From the NCBI GenBank assembly GCA_951640165.1, contig OX621237.1:4030001-4094000 (forward strand): a DNA stretch of 64,000 bases, written 5' to 3'. Below, piece by piece: positions 43,892 through 55,159 of the stretch. Made by a program: the position numbers and the translations under genes. The DNA is from Pseudoips prasinana (lineage: Eukaryota > Arthropoda > Insecta > Lepidoptera > Nolidae). Numbering within the stretch: the stretch's first letter is position 1; every line of letters begins with the position of its first letter. The notes beneath the pieces are model-generated. The model did no database searches and was not told where the DNA came from. It was given only the letters and a program-made list of their open reading frames with translations.

Positions 43892-45895
43892 ATGTCACCT
43901 ATCCTATACGGCGCCAATTTATGCGCTCTTAAAAAACGAGATGGCGGTATTAGACCTATAGCCGTGGGTTGCTTGTATAGGAGAATTGCTTCTAAGATCT
44001 GCTGCAAATATATCCGCACAAAGCTCACAGAAAAATTTCAACCCATCCAGTTGGGATTTGGAAGTAAGGGAGGCTGTGAGGCAGCCGTGCATACTCTTCG
44101 TTCATTCATCACGCACAATGGTGCTGAGGTGATCTTAAAGGTGGATGTTAAAAACGCTTTTAACTCTGTTGACAGAACCACTCTTTTGACTGAAATTCAA
44201 AATTTTATACCAGAAACCTACGACTATCTGTGGCAATGTTATGGTTTTGACTCTAAATTATTATATAGATCTCACCTTGTGAACTCTTGCTCTGGATGTC
44301 AACAGGGCGACCCACTCGGACCTGCCATTTTCAGTCTTGCCATTCACCCTATAATTTCGACACTAAATTCTAAATTAAACATGTGGTATTTAGATGACGG
44401 AACCTTAGGTGGCGATGCTTGTACTGTACTACATGACTTGGAAACTTTAATAGACAGATTTCACACGATAGGTTTAGAACTAAATTTTTCTAAATGCGAA
44501 CTGTTTCTTTTAGATACTCTCACTGCCGATAAAAAACAAGATATAATTGATAAATTTTCTATTATGCCTCCAAATTTAAAGATCATAAACAAACAGTCGC
44601 TTCGCCTCTTAGGCGCACCGATTCTGGAAGACTTATTCCCAACTTTTATTGAAGAACAACGCAACTTTGAAGAAAATTCGGTACGTTTGACTAAAATTCA
44701 TTCTCACATTGCTTTTCATATCATTCGGTTTTGCCATTTTGTACCTAAATTTACATATGTTCTTCGTTGTTGCCCTCTTTGGAATCATGGTAGTCTTTTG
44801 ACAATTTTAGACAACACTATCAAAAACATTTTGACCCAAATTCTAAATTGTTCACTTTCGGAAAATGCTTGGCTTCAGGCCTCTCTTCCGATACGTTTCG
44901 GAGGTCTAGGCATTCGCAAAATTTCAAGTGTTGCTCTGCCTGCATTTTTGTCTTCTGTCCATGCTATTAACGGTCTATTTCGCAAGATAATTTCCCCATC
45001 TATCGTTAATACACCGTTGGTAGGCATGGATGGTGCCAGAGACGCATGGTCAATGGCCTGTCCGAGTGAGGCGTGTTCAAAAACACTCAGTTCGCAGAGA
45101 CAATGGGACGAGCCTCTATGTAAACTTGTTCAAAATTCCCTTTTAACCACCTGTCCTGGCACTAGAGATCGGGCTCGTCTCCTCGCCACTAGCGAACGGG
45201 AGTCAGGGTACTGGCTGCAGGCAATTCCTTCGACCAGTATAGGAACCCTTTTAGATAATACGGCTTTCTCAGTCGCTGTAGGTCTTCGTCTGGGCATCTC
45301 CAGGACAGAGCCCCATAATTGTCACTGCGGGGTCGAGGTAGACCGTTTAGGTCACCATGGCCTATCTTGCCGCCGCAGTGCAGGGAGGCTTCCACGCCAC
45401 GCTGCCATTAATGACGTCATTCGTCGGGCGCTTGCCACCGTTCACGTGCCGGCTCTTTTAGAGCCTAACGGTATCTCTCGTGACGATGGCAAGAGGCCCG
45501 ATGGTATGACGTTGATCCCTTGGAGTCGTGGGAGACCTCTGGTATGGGACGCAACTTGTGTGGATACACTGGCTCTCTCCCACCTTCAAGTAAGTTCGCG
45601 TTCAGGCGGTGCTGTAGCGGAGGCTGCTGAGAACTCGAAACGGAGTAAATATGCTGCCATAGGTGATGGCTATATATTTATTCCGTTTGGCGTCGAAACA
45701 ATGGGTCCCTGGGGCCCAGAAGCACGGTCCTTTGTCAAGGAGTTGTCCAAACGACTTATAGAGCACTCTGGTGATCAAAGAGCTGGCACGTACCTCGGAC
45801 AACGCATAAACCTTGCGATCCAAAGAGGTAACGTCGCTAGCTTTTTGGGCACCTTACCGGCAGATGGTGACTTGAAAGCAATTTTTTATCTATAA
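43892..45895 (+). CDS. Reverse transcriptase with CCHC knuckle and restriction-like endonuclease (5'-truncated element)
   Basis: 667 aa, uninterrupted. RT: YGANLCALKKRDGGIRPIAV at the start, ILKVDVKNAFNSVDR (catalytic Asp85), CQQGDPLGPAIFSLA, and WYLDDGTLGG (D168-D169; LDD in place of the common ADD). Then a thumb-like region. A CCHC knuckle: C477-x-C479-x8-H488-x4-C493. A PD-(D/E)xK-like nuclease: RPDG (D537), LVWDATC (D553), KRSKY near 583 and GPWGPEA near 610. This order, with a C-terminal nuclease, is that of R2/R4/NeSL-type elements. An in-frame TAA at 43886-43888 closes the frame upstream, so the N-terminal DNA-binding part and early RT motifs are missing. The ATG may be incidental. The 3' half is GC-richer than its surroundings. 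Confidence 0.8.
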   Translation: MSPILYGANLCALKKRDGGIRPIAVGCLYRRIASKICCKYIRTKLTEKFQPIQLGFGSKGGCEAAVHTLRSFITHNGAEVILKVDVKNAFNSVDRTTLLTEIQNFIPETYDYLWQCYGFDSKLLYRSHLVNSCSGCQQGDPLGPAIFSLAIHPIISTLNSKLNMWYLDDGTLGGDACTVLHDLETLIDRFHTIGLELNFSKCELFLLDTLTADKKQDIIDKFSIMPPNLKIINKQSLRLLGAPILEDLFPTFIEEQRNFEENSVRLTKIHSHIAFHIIRFCHFVPKFTYVLRCCPLWNHGSLLTILDNTIKNILTQILNCSLSENAWLQASLPIRFGGLGIRKISSVALPAFLSSVHAINGLFRKIISPSIVNTPLVGMDGARDAWSMACPSEACSKTLSSQRQWDEPLCKLVQNSLLTTCPGTRDRARLLATSERESGYWLQAIPSTSIGTLLDNTAFSVAVGLRLGISRTEPHNCHCGVEVDRLGHHGLSCRRSAGRLPRHAAINDVIRRALATVHVPALLEPNGISRDDGKRPDGMTLIPWSRGRPLVWDATCVDTLALSHLQVSSRSGGAVAEAAENSKRSKYAAIGDGYIFIPFGVETMGPWGPEARSFVKELSKRLIEHSGDQRAGTYLGQRINLAIQRGNVASFLGTLPADGDLKAIFYL

Positions 45896-46110
45896 GTTAT
45901 TCTTTTATTTGTAATTTAGTATTTTTACTTTAAGTTTATAATGATAGTTTTAGTTTGTACGTAGTTTTAATCTATTTCCAATATCTATGTTAGTATAGTT
46001 TTAATTTATTTATTACATTTATAGTTTTTTAAATTTTAATAACGACATAAATGGAGATAAATGATTTACTTCTCTTCAAAAACATATTATTAATAATAAT
46101 AATATTAAAT
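45896..46110 (+). other. 3' UTR of the RT-endonuclease element with (TAA)n end
   Basis: AT-rich and short. It reaches TATTATTAATAATAATAATA at about 46084-46103, a plausible microsatellite tail or target. No poly-A. Confidence 0.5.
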
Positions 46111-46382
46111 ACTTGTAGTACGTAAGTTCCTACAGAATAATGACCAAACATCACTCCCTTCCTTCTTCCTTCCTTCGGGGTAGCACTTGACCTAGGTCCG
46201 TGCTGCCTTAAGATACCGGCACAAGCCGAGGTATACCGATGTATAAACAAAAAATAATAATAATATTAATCGCATGACCAGGTATAAACCACTCCGTACC
46301 TACGTACCCTTGGTGAAACCTGCGTGATTTTTAAATACCAGACCTTGTCTGAGAAAAATAAAAACGTAAACACATCATAGTA
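46111..46382. other. Unannotated stretch
   Basis: Contains TTCCTTCCTTCGGGGTAGCA. No gene recognised. Confidence 0.35.
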
Positions 46383-46520
46383 ATATCTCTGGACAATGTC
46401 ACACAGATCATCCTAGCCCCAAACTCAGCAAAGCTTGTACTATGGGTACCAGGCGACGATATACATACTTATATAGATAGATAAATACTTATATACATAG
46501 AAAACATCCATGACTCATTG
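46383..46520 (-). repeat. SINE-1, 3' part only
   Basis: GGACAATGTCACACAGATCA, GTACTATGGGTACCAGGCGA and GAAAACATCCATGACTCA. The tRNA-like head is missing. Confidence 0.85.
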
Positions 46521-46546
46521 ATATTATTTATACTATTGATATTCCC

Positions 46547-46606
46547 TGCCCCTGTGTTAGCACACATACTTGTGCACTATAATATTATGTCTGGCCGAGA
46601 GGACCT
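46547..46606 (+). repeat. SINE-B fragment
   Basis: CCCCTGTGTTAGCACACATA then CTTGTGCACTATAATATTAT, as in 59528-59570. Confidence 0.6.
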
Positions 46607-47346
46607 TATTCATAAGCAACAAATTGTTTGTGTGAGTTGATTACAGTATCTTCTAGTTCAGAAACTAGGAGATACTGTATTTAAAATAACTAGGAACGGA
46701 TTTTTATATTCTACGACGAATATGTCATTTTGTTTGTATATATCGTGTTACATCTGGACTTAATAGTTAATAGAATGATTAACGTTAACGGTGTAGAACC
46801 GTCAACGATAATCCTTGAGTAAGAATTTATTATTATGTTAAGAGATTTATACGAAGATTGAATATGTGTGTTCGTATATATTGCGCTACGTTTAGACTGA
46901 AGACATTAGGCAACATTAATCATTCTATTAATATCTATTAATAGAATGATTAAGGTAGACGGCCATAAAGTGACAATAATAATACACAAACTAATAATAT
47001 TTATTATATTAGGAGAAAACGTCTATATGGAGATTCGGTATATTAATAGTAGTAGTAGTGTTAATTTATGCAGAGACCTGCAAAAATCAATAAAAACCTT
47101 AATATCTGTTAAACAAGGGTGGTGAATCTGAACAAAAAATAAGACGGACAGGTTTATTTATTTTTAATTATTTAAAAAACAACTCTCGCATTGTCGACTC
47201 GACTCGATCCTACAGTCAAACCGTTAACACGGGTTTGTGTGACATATGCATAAACCGTTAAAATATGTTTGTTAAATAAAAAAAAATAGTAAATGCCATT
47301 TTCTTATACATAGATAAAAATCCGTTTTGAATAAAGTACACAACAA
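46607..47346. repeat. AT-rich stretch with two foldbacks
   Basis: 46643-46678: 16-bp arms (ACAGTATCTTCTAGTT), one mismatch, 4-base loop. 46916-46953: TTAATCATTCTATTAATA and its exact reverse complement around TC. The motif TAATAGAATGATTAA also occurs once at about 46768-46782. No gene. Confidence 0.8.
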
Positions 47347-48106
47347 CAAACTCTTATTCAGCCCATTCTAGACTACGCTGACGCCTGCTATTTGGACGCT
47401 AATGAGGAGCTCTTAGACAAACTTGAGCGGCTGCAGAATTTGTGCATTCGTTTTATATTTGGGTTAAAAAATATGACAACATTTCTCAATATCGCAAAGA
47501 ACTCAAGTGGCTCCCAATCCGCCTTCGCAGGAATACTCGGATATTATGTCTCCTGTTTAATATCCTGCATAATCCTTTATTCCCGTCCTACCTACATGAG
47601 CGTTTCTCCTATACTCACTCACCAAACAAGCCATGTAGGTCGCACCTATTATCCCTCCTAAAATTCCCATCACATAGAACTGAATTCTACTCCCAATCCT
47701 TTACTGTCCGCGCGGTCAGGTTATGGAACTCACTTCCTCCTAACATAAGAAACTGTGACACTCTATTGTTATTTAAAAAAGTGAAATTACATTTTCTCTC
47801 TCTATGTTAATATATATTTATTTATTGTATTGGTTGTATGTTTAGAACTATTTATGTATTTATATATGTATTTATTTAAGTATTTGTATGTAAGTTTATT
47901 TATATTCTTCTGACTAATCAGTTTTTATTTAATATTTAGACTAACCTACACACAATTCCTCTTTCATACTATATCTAGTCTCGCGGGCCTGTTGGAAGAG
48001 ATTTCATTAGAAATAAGCAGTGCCTATGTACTCTTTTATTTTATATACTTGTTTTTATTAATTTTTACTGTGTGTACACAAAATAAAAAAAAAAAAAAAA
48101 TAAATA
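47347..48106 (+). pseudogene. 5'-truncated CR1/Jockey-group LINE, frameshifted ORF2 end plus 3' UTR
   Basis: Begins mid-ORF2 at TLIQPILDYADACYLDANEE and reads LERLQNLCIRFIFGLK. One missing A in an A run near 47468 then shifts the frame, and KYDNISQYRKELKWLP continues to LWNSLPPNIRN and LHFLSLC, stop at ~47810. A ~260-bp 3' UTR ends in A16 near 48081-48100. The C-terminal signature and poly-A fit a dead-on-arrival CR1/Jockey copy. Confidence 0.8.
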
Positions 48107-48545
48107 GTATTGTCAGATCAAATTGATATTAAAAGTAATTAGCAATACTCGTTGTAATTAGAGAAAATCTAATTTCAGCTTTCATAATGGCAAGTTATTA
48201 GTACACGAATATTGTAGTCAAAATAAATCTAGTTTTGCTTAATTCTCAAAATTAGATTTATTAATACAGAAACTGTAGGTTTGCGCCATTTTCAATATAT
48301 CTAAAACTAAACGCCGACCACATTACACGTTCACTTGTCGATCATAATACCGCGATGTTGATCCACTAACCGGATTTGACCGGACAGAATCGAGCTGAAC
48401 CGGGTTCGGGCGGAACTCGGCGCATTTTCGACCGGTTATGTACGGATGTCGCATCAGGAGATACTCACCCGCCGTATATTCGACCACATTTCTAAGCGAA
48501 TCTTGTTAGAATTTAGAATTTGTTTACATATACGTATTAGCTGTG
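48107..48545. other. Unannotated AT-rich stretch
   Basis: 48340-48440 is GC-richer (GAGCTGAACCGGGTTCGGGC). No open frame of note. Confidence 0.4.
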
Positions 48546-48780
48546 TGGTGACGGCAGCGAATAGCAGACAGAATATCATCACCCCATTTCACCCCGTGGG
48601 GGACGTAGAATTCAACCTGGGGAAATATCTACCAGAGGAAAGGCAGCAGCGTCTCTCAGAGAGCTATGACCATCATACTGCGATTGCCAACCCGTTTGCC
48701 CAGCGTGGTGATTATGGCATTTCCCTCCAAGATGATTTTAAGGGGGAGGCTTTTGTCCAGCAGTGGACTTTTTAGTTACT
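48546..48780 (+). repeat. Family Z repeat, ends GEAFVQQW-like
   Basis: GGCAGCGAATAGCAGACAGA, GAGAGCTATGACCATCATAC, CGTGGTGATTATGGCATTTC, then AGGCTTTTGTCCAGCAGTGG. It shares the last ~25 bp with RTE LINE 3' ends. The 109-codon frame over it is not a gene. Confidence 0.65.
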
Positions 48781-48940
48781 TGGTTTGGAGAGCAGTGCTG
48801 TCTGCGTATGTGTCGGCTACTGCGTGCCGTGGGATAATGACAGCGGATAGAGGTGCATCTGAGTTTGCGGACAATCCAATCTTGAATGTTACTAACAATT
48901 TCTATTATTAATGTTTTAAACTTTCGCGAATTGTACACAT

Positions 48941-49088
48941 TTTTATATACTGTGGACACGGGTCTCAATCGCAACGAGTCGACCCGTGACCACGGCTGGT
49001 GCAATCCATGCCGAAACGTCGGGTAACCAAGGTAATGATTTGCCTATATCTTTATCGCGATTGAGACCCGTGTCCACAGTATATAAAA
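48941..49088. repeat. Inverted repeat, 32-bp perfect arms, 84-base loop
   Basis: TTTTATATACTGTGGACACG begins arm 48941-48972. Arm 49057-49088 is its exact reverse complement. The loop carries CCACGGCTGGTGCAATCC and GCCGAAACGTCGGG, a wording I recognise from other lepidopteran repeats, so this may be a small foldback element. Confidence 0.9.
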
Positions 49089-50147
49089 AATTCTATTATA
49101 GTATTGTGGCGAACGGTGGGTCAGAAAAGAAAACTACTGTTTGCAAACGAAGCCTTGATTGGCGTCAACAGCGACAGTTGGTGCAACACTAAGAAACAAC
49201 AGAGAACACACATGTTATTAGAGTCCCGGTGACAAGCACTGTATGAGAGCTCACACGTAGCGCACTATAAGTCCAAGCGAAAAACACTGTGCGAAAGTCT
49301 CGACTTTCATGGTACCCTTTTCACTGCGTACGAGAATGTTGTAGTTGGGCAAAAATGTTTTTGGTGTGAATACTTACATATCCCAATTAAACAATACATC
49401 GATTTTAGACTGCACCAAAAATATATTAACTCGAAGTTTTGCTCACATTTAACTACAGAAGTTAGTATTCGAAAGAAATACGTGTCATTTTCGCTTAACA
49501 AAACTTTCTAATTAACCCGAAGGAACAAAAGGGGCGACACATGCACAGAAAGTGTAAAGTTGACAAGAACCGTTACTATTTCATTAAATATACGCGTGTA
49601 GGTGCGTACGTACACTCAAAAGTTATACTGAAACATAAGTACATAGAGTGCAAATTTGCCTAACACGTTACTCATTAGGGTTGACATTCAAAAGAATTCA
49701 TCAAACAAAATTTAACTCTAAGATGTTAAAACAAAGTCAATGTTAGTGTGCTATGTGCTGATTTGAAAGTTGGCTTCAAGGGTTGGCAGAAATAAGTTCA
49801 TTATGCACTTAGACAATTAGTGTACGCTTCGGGCGGGTGTTGCGCTGGCTGCCCTGAGCCCTTCCGGTGTCGCGCCTAGCCTATGGCTGGTAGACTGGTT
49901 ATTTGTTCATAATATTCATTAGGGTTATAGAAGGGAGGTTTCTTTTGAACTGATTATAAGTGGCAGCAACACCGACTCAGTTACAACTTTAATATTTTTT
50001 AAGATTACTCTTAATACGGCTAGACTGCATGCGCATGTAACAGTAGTTAAGATGTCGACGCCTCTGTATTGGGTTTATTCCCCGATTTTATCGACGTATG
50101 TTAAATTGTACAGTCTGAGTCAGTTTGTGTCCATGTTTCTCATGTTA
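49089..50147. other. Unannotated stretch
   Basis: No gene. Some low-repeat, GC-richer sequence at 49820-49890. Confidence 0.35.
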
Positions 50148-50290
50148 GTTCATCATCATGTCCACTGCTGGAGAAAGGACTACCCCCCAAAGATCTCCTC
50201 AATTGCTGGACTTACGCTACTCGCATCCAGCGGCATCCAGAGTACCTCACACGATCATTGGTCGATCATGTAGGGGCCTGCCCACGTCAC
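50148..50290 (-). pseudogene. RTE-type LINE 3' end
   Basis: CATCATCATGTCCACTGCTG, AAAGATCTCCTCAATTGCTG and ATGTAGGGGCCTGCCCACG: the minus-strand frame resembles VGRPPT-type then GE.F.QQW. Truncated. Confidence 0.6.
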
Positions 50291-50392
50291 TTGAGAGCAT
50301 TTCTTCTTCTTGAGATTTAATGGTGGCATTTTAATATATCTATTTAGTTAATCCTGATATACGCATATACGAAACTCATAATCAAGCTCGTC

Positions 50393-50490
50393 TGCCCGAG
50401 TGGCGCAGTGGTTAACAGGACAACTATTTGTGTCCGTCAATAATATGGTTGTAAAGTAGGTACCACGCAGGGATTCATTTTCTTAGTTCA
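50393..50490 (+). repeat. tRNA-like SINE head
   Basis: GTCTGCCCGAGTGGCGCAGT and GGTTAACAGGACAACTATTT have the A-box layout. The B-box position (GTAGGTACCACGCAGG) is degenerate. Confidence 0.5.
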
Positions 50491-52004
50491 TTAGTTGTTC
50501 TTTAAAAGAAATAAAAAATAATGAGTACACAGGTTCAAACTACGACTAGATTCTACGATATATATGAAAAAATAATTTCAAATGAAGGAAATATATAAAA
50601 AGGTCAAAAGTGGTTTCGTAGGTGTACCTATAGTAGAACCATGGACATTAAAATTCCATCCACTATGGTCTTTAAAAGTATATCTTCAGTAATTCCCTAT
50701 TTCCCAAAACTACAATTAAAAGAAAATATAGCGGTGGCTTTATTCTTTCACAACTAAAATTTCGGAATCTTTTAAGTTCCCTTTCCTTACAATTTTGACC
50801 TCTGGAACGAATCCACTAATATTCTACCAAAACAAACATTATACAGTTATTAAAGTTACTATAGATTACTTCAACCTTTTCTACGAAACGAACGGACCGC
50901 CTATCGCCGCCATTTTGTTTTCGCCGCCTTCTCAAAAACAACAGTTGCTCTATTGTTTTGATATTTGACAAAACTGATTGTTATTTGACAATACCCATTT
51001 TATGACCGAACTCACTCGCGCCAGGAACTGTTTGATTCTAAATTCGAAAAATATGGTTCCTTTTTTGTTTTCCGTTAGAAACAAATACGTTTATTGCGGT
51101 TATGAAGACATTTTGTATTTTTGTTTGTCCGTCTGTTTGTCGGCGTTTATTGGGTTTTAAAAGCTTTTGTTTTATCTATTATCTATTGTTTGTCTCAGTT
51201 CGTGTAATAATGTGGGTCGTTTGAAAGTTCTTGTGTTCCTCGAAAGATATTAAGTAGTATATTTTTCTTGTATAAAATTCTTTCTTAAGTTTTATAGCTT
51301 GTAAAATTGAATTCTTATAACAGTTATGACTTATGACAAACACGCGACAGACTTGTGCCTTTCGATATTATGGTATATTATTTTATTTAGCGTTTTTCCT
51401 TAGTATAGACTATTATTTGCTTGTGGGTTGTGAAACCATCCAGGCTTACCTAACTTGTTTTTGCTAGTCGCCTACAAGTAAAACTAACTTAGATAAGCCT
51501 AGATGGTAACCATAGTATATTATTTTTTTTTAAAAGCAAAAATTTGTCAGAGAAGGCATAGACTACGAAAACTATGGCGTGATTGCTAGGTTTAAAAAAT
51601 ATTAGATATGGAACTGGAAATATTTTTAACATGACGTTGAGATGTAGCCTATAGCATCTTTTTACTGTTTCACCGTGCAAAAGATGCAAGCGGGCGTTCA
51701 AGGTAAGTACCACTATCAATACAGAAAATTTAAACTAGTAGGTGGGACAATAGGTAAACCCTTGTATAGTTCGGATAGTTCCTTTTTCTGTTTAAAAGGT
51801 GACGCGTGTACAAAATGGATATCTGTATTGCGGGGACTTTACTAACGTGAAATTTAGAACCACAAAGCTCATTAAGACTTAGAACAACTATATATGGATC
51901 ATAATAATATATAGATAATATAAAGAGCAGTAAAACTTTTGTACCTCTTTGTGTGATAATTGCGCGGACGGGAAGGAGTGCAGAGAGCCAATACTTTAAT
52001 TACT
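50491..52004. other. Unannotated AT-rich stretch
   Basis: No gene. 50880-50950 contains GGACCGCCTATCGCCGCCAT, low-repeat in look. Confidence 0.35.
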
Positions 52005-52215
52005 TACTTATCAGAGTTATTGAAGCCTACTGGGTGGATTCTCACGTGGCTTAAAGACTTTGTCTATTGACTACAACCGGGACCGACAGCTTAACGTGCC
52101 CTCCGAAGCACGGAGACGCTCAGAAATTAAACCACTTTGGTGGTCAACTATATGTGGACTGACCGCGAGCCTAGTTGCTTAACCCGCCGATTACTTACGG
52201 ACCGGTGAGAGCTAG
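52005..52215 (+). repeat. Family W repeat
   Basis: TCAGAGTTATTGAAGCCTAC, CAGCTTAACGTGCCCTCCGA and GATTACTTACGGACCGGTGA. Confidence 0.65.
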
Positions 52216-52367
52216 CTCGAGGTAGCTATCTAGCTATGAACGAATACTTTAAATAAAATTATTTTAATAAAATAACACTACACACACTATCATGCTTTTG
52301 ACACACTGACAACTGACAGGAGAGGACGAACTGAGTGTCAAAACTGAGAACAGAATAATATTATTTA

Positions 52368-52552
52368 CTAGCTGTGCCCCGCAATTTTACCCGCGTTAAA
52401 CTTTATAAATTATAGCCTATGTGTTTATCCAGGGTGTCAGCCAGCTCTATAACAAATTTTATTAAAATCGCTCCTGCCGTTTAGCCGTGAAGAACTAACA
52501 AACATACACACTCACTAACTCACAAAGTTTCGCCTTTATAATATTAGTGTGA
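52368..52552 (-). mobile_element. Helitron-like element H3, complete, 185 bp
   Basis: Minus strand starts TCACACTAATATTATAAAGG and ends CGGGTAAAATTGCGGGGCAC then AGCTAG, with A before and T after. Same family as 59889-60065 and the truncated 20025-20156. Confidence 0.8.
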
Positions 52553-52786
52553 TTTGTCTTCAATAATAATAATTTAATTCAGAATAAATTCCATATGTGT
52601 TAGTTACAATGACAACTTATAAGCTAGTGTTAGTAACAAAATATTAATGATCTTGAACAATCTAATCAAATCATTGACAATACAAGAAGAATAAAAAAGA
52701 AAGCGATTTCTATTTAAATCAGTTATTTTGTATGAGGATCGAACGTGAAGCACGAGGATGTTGAGGTGGTAGCGAGGCAGCCACTA

Positions 52787-52983
52787 AGCTATATCATGAC
52801 GTACCGGAGCAGCATACCCGCGTTCCTGGGACTCCCCCATCAGGCCCCAAGAGAAGTCCACGGCAGGTAGGTTTAGTCGGTGCAAGTCCGACATACCCAC
52901 CCGCAGCCACTTTTTGCGGGTGGCATGCGAAAGCATTCTCCCTGCCTTATCAAAAAAAAAGAAAAAAAAGCTATATCATGACG
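52787..52983 (+). repeat. Poly-A-tailed SINE with 15-bp target-site duplication
   Basis: AGCTATATCATGACG at 52787-52801 and 52969-52983 flank a 167-bp insert. The insert has GGTGCAAGTCC (B-box-like, 9 of 11), a 9-bp stem CCACCCGCA/TGCGGGTGG and an A9GA8 tail. This is the typical product of target-primed retroposition. It is the only copy here, and its source family is not identified. Confidence 0.9.
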
Positions 52984-53245
52984 AGCTACGAGTCACATAA
53001 TAATGCATAACGGTCTCCTCTAAATATTTCCACAATTGAGGTGTCCATGATTAGAACCTAGCTGCCTACCGTGAGATTAAGAGCCAATTTCACCGTTAAA
53101 ACTAAACGCGATCAATGGACGCTAAACTCAGTTACAGGAAGCAGAACCGAGTTTGTGAACCGAGTTTGTGAAGTAAGTGAAATCGGCTCTAATTCTCCTT
53201 TTAAACCTCGTTTAAAGAATGAAATGTCGTAGCGCTGAGGAAACT

Positions 53246-53420
53246 TTATCGTATAGGTAGTGGTTACTCTAGTGTCAGAGTTTCTCAAGCCGTGTAGTAG
53301 GCCTCTGACGTGCCTTCGATTGTTGTCTATCGACTACAATCAGGACCGACAACTTTAGGTGCCCTCCAAAGCACGGAGACGATCAGAAATAAAACTGCTT
53401 TGGCGGACCGACGCCGCGAC
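53246..53420 (+). repeat. Family W repeat, diverged
   Basis: GTATAGGTAGTGGTTACTCT, CGACTACAATCAGGACCGAC and CCCTCCAAAGCACGGAGACG. Confidence 0.6.
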
Positions 53421-53424
53421 CAAA

Positions 53425-54170
53425 GCATCTGGCTGTGAGCGCCACCCCGCCCCCCTTCCTCCGCCTAAGTAATGCTAATCAAGCACATAGACATACCCAA
53501 ATCCCACCAGACCTCCTTCCTCTATTTATGCTTACCCAACAAAAATAAAAAAAAAACCTCCCTCAATATCATTATGCGAACCAAACATATCACTCATTAG
53601 TTTATTAAAAAATGTATCTGTAAATGAATTTTTGCGACACAATGAATGCACTTTAGAGATTGCCTGCGACCCCACAATGCCGTATTATCATTGGAGGTCA
53701 TTAACTGAAAGCATTCTAGCTGAAAAATAATAGATTCTGACGTACCGATGCCGTATAGGATATAGGATGCAGGAAGGATAAGTTGCACAGATAACTATAG
53801 GTTGACTTGATCAGGCGTTTAAACTGACTTAATTTTTTATTAAATTGAAAAAGAAGGATAATTATATGGCTGCATTTTTTTCGTATGTGCGATTTATCCA
53901 TTGTTTGTAAAGAAATTTTGATTGATCTTTTTTTTCGACTGTTATAAAGTAACTTAATTTGTATTATTTATGAATTTAATTCATTAAAATGCAGAATTTT
54001 TATTAAAATGCATACATGCTAGTATAAATATTTAAATTACAATAAGCAGTTCTGAATTAGGATTTACGGTTTGCAACAACACTAGGTATGTGTTAAAACT
54101 TCAAAATATGGACTCATTTTGGTTAAGGTATACCGACCTGTAATATGGCAGTTCGAAGGTTGATGATTGT
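53425..54170. other. Unannotated stretch
   Basis: Nothing recognised beyond AT-rich sequence. Confidence 0.4.
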
Positions 54171-54290
54171 TTCACGGGCCGATTGGCGTGGTTGGTAAAT
54201 ACTTGCCTTAAGCCGCTACAAAAGGCACACGTTGAGGTTTTAGTCTACACGACAGTAACTACTCTGTCGTGTGGATGCGTGAGAGTGTCG
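54171..54290 (+). repeat. tRNA-like SINE head (SINE-A type) ending in a hairpin
   Basis: GCCGATTGGCGTGGTTGGTA has the SINE-A A-box wording. ACACGACAG / CTGTCGTGT at 54247-54272 makes a perfect 9-bp stem with an 8-base loop. Confidence 0.55.
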
Positions 54291-55159
54291 GTGTTTTGTT
54301 GTTAGTTTCATACACCAAGAGACGGGCCGCTAGTCTCCAATTTAGAATCGAAGGGGACTAATTATCGTTATGAATGTGCCATGAACCATGGCCTCTCAGA
54401 TGGTGGTCACGTCGCTTTCATGCTCGTACTCGGCCGGCGAATAAGTACGATATATCGGTTTGTTTACAGTGTCATGCATGAGTCATGAAAGTTGGATATA
54501 GCCTTAACTTTCTTATAAATACGAATGATATGTATTTATATCTACCACTTTAAATCATCGATTAACTTGAATTAACCACTATTGGTTAAGCCCGCCCTTT
54601 ATAAAAACAAAGCATTATGATATGTCGGGTGAAGTGTCATGGGAAATTTGCGTAAATTAAAATAGGAAGATGGGACGAATAGGCTTTAAGCCTATATTGT
54701 GTTCACCCCGCTTTTGTCACTATTCGAAGCTCAACGGCTTTCCAAGACTAACTAGCTGATATATCCCTCTCATTTATTATATGGGGTTAAAAAGAGATGG
54801 TGATATCCAGGTCATGTCTGCAGGCGCCTGCATTGTTGCGGTGTCGAGAAATAAGTAATTAGGTGCGATGTTTCTTTGTAAATATGTTTTTTATATGGCG
54901 TTATGTACTTATTCTGTTAGGGTTTTAATTAATACTTATGTATGTTATGTTGGTGACGATGTTTAGCAGATGGGTAATATTAGTATTCCTTAATGAGACG
55001 TGTGAGTTGTCTCCATTGATAAGGCAGATACAACGAAGTGCGGTATGAAAAGAAAATTTGCGAAAGGCATTTTTTTAGTTTTAAAACAGATGACGCCGTT
55101 ACTAAGTAACTAAAATTAAATACTTGTTTTACGGGTGGTACTTAAATAAATAAATATCT
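54291..55159. other. Unannotated stretch
   Basis: 54310-54450 is GC-richer, with no open frame. No recognised repeat. Confidence 0.35.

Noticed and set aside
48446..48775. 109-codon frame ending GEAFVQQWTF
   Set aside because: Only the end resembles RTE ORF2; the rest is family Z repeat with no domain.
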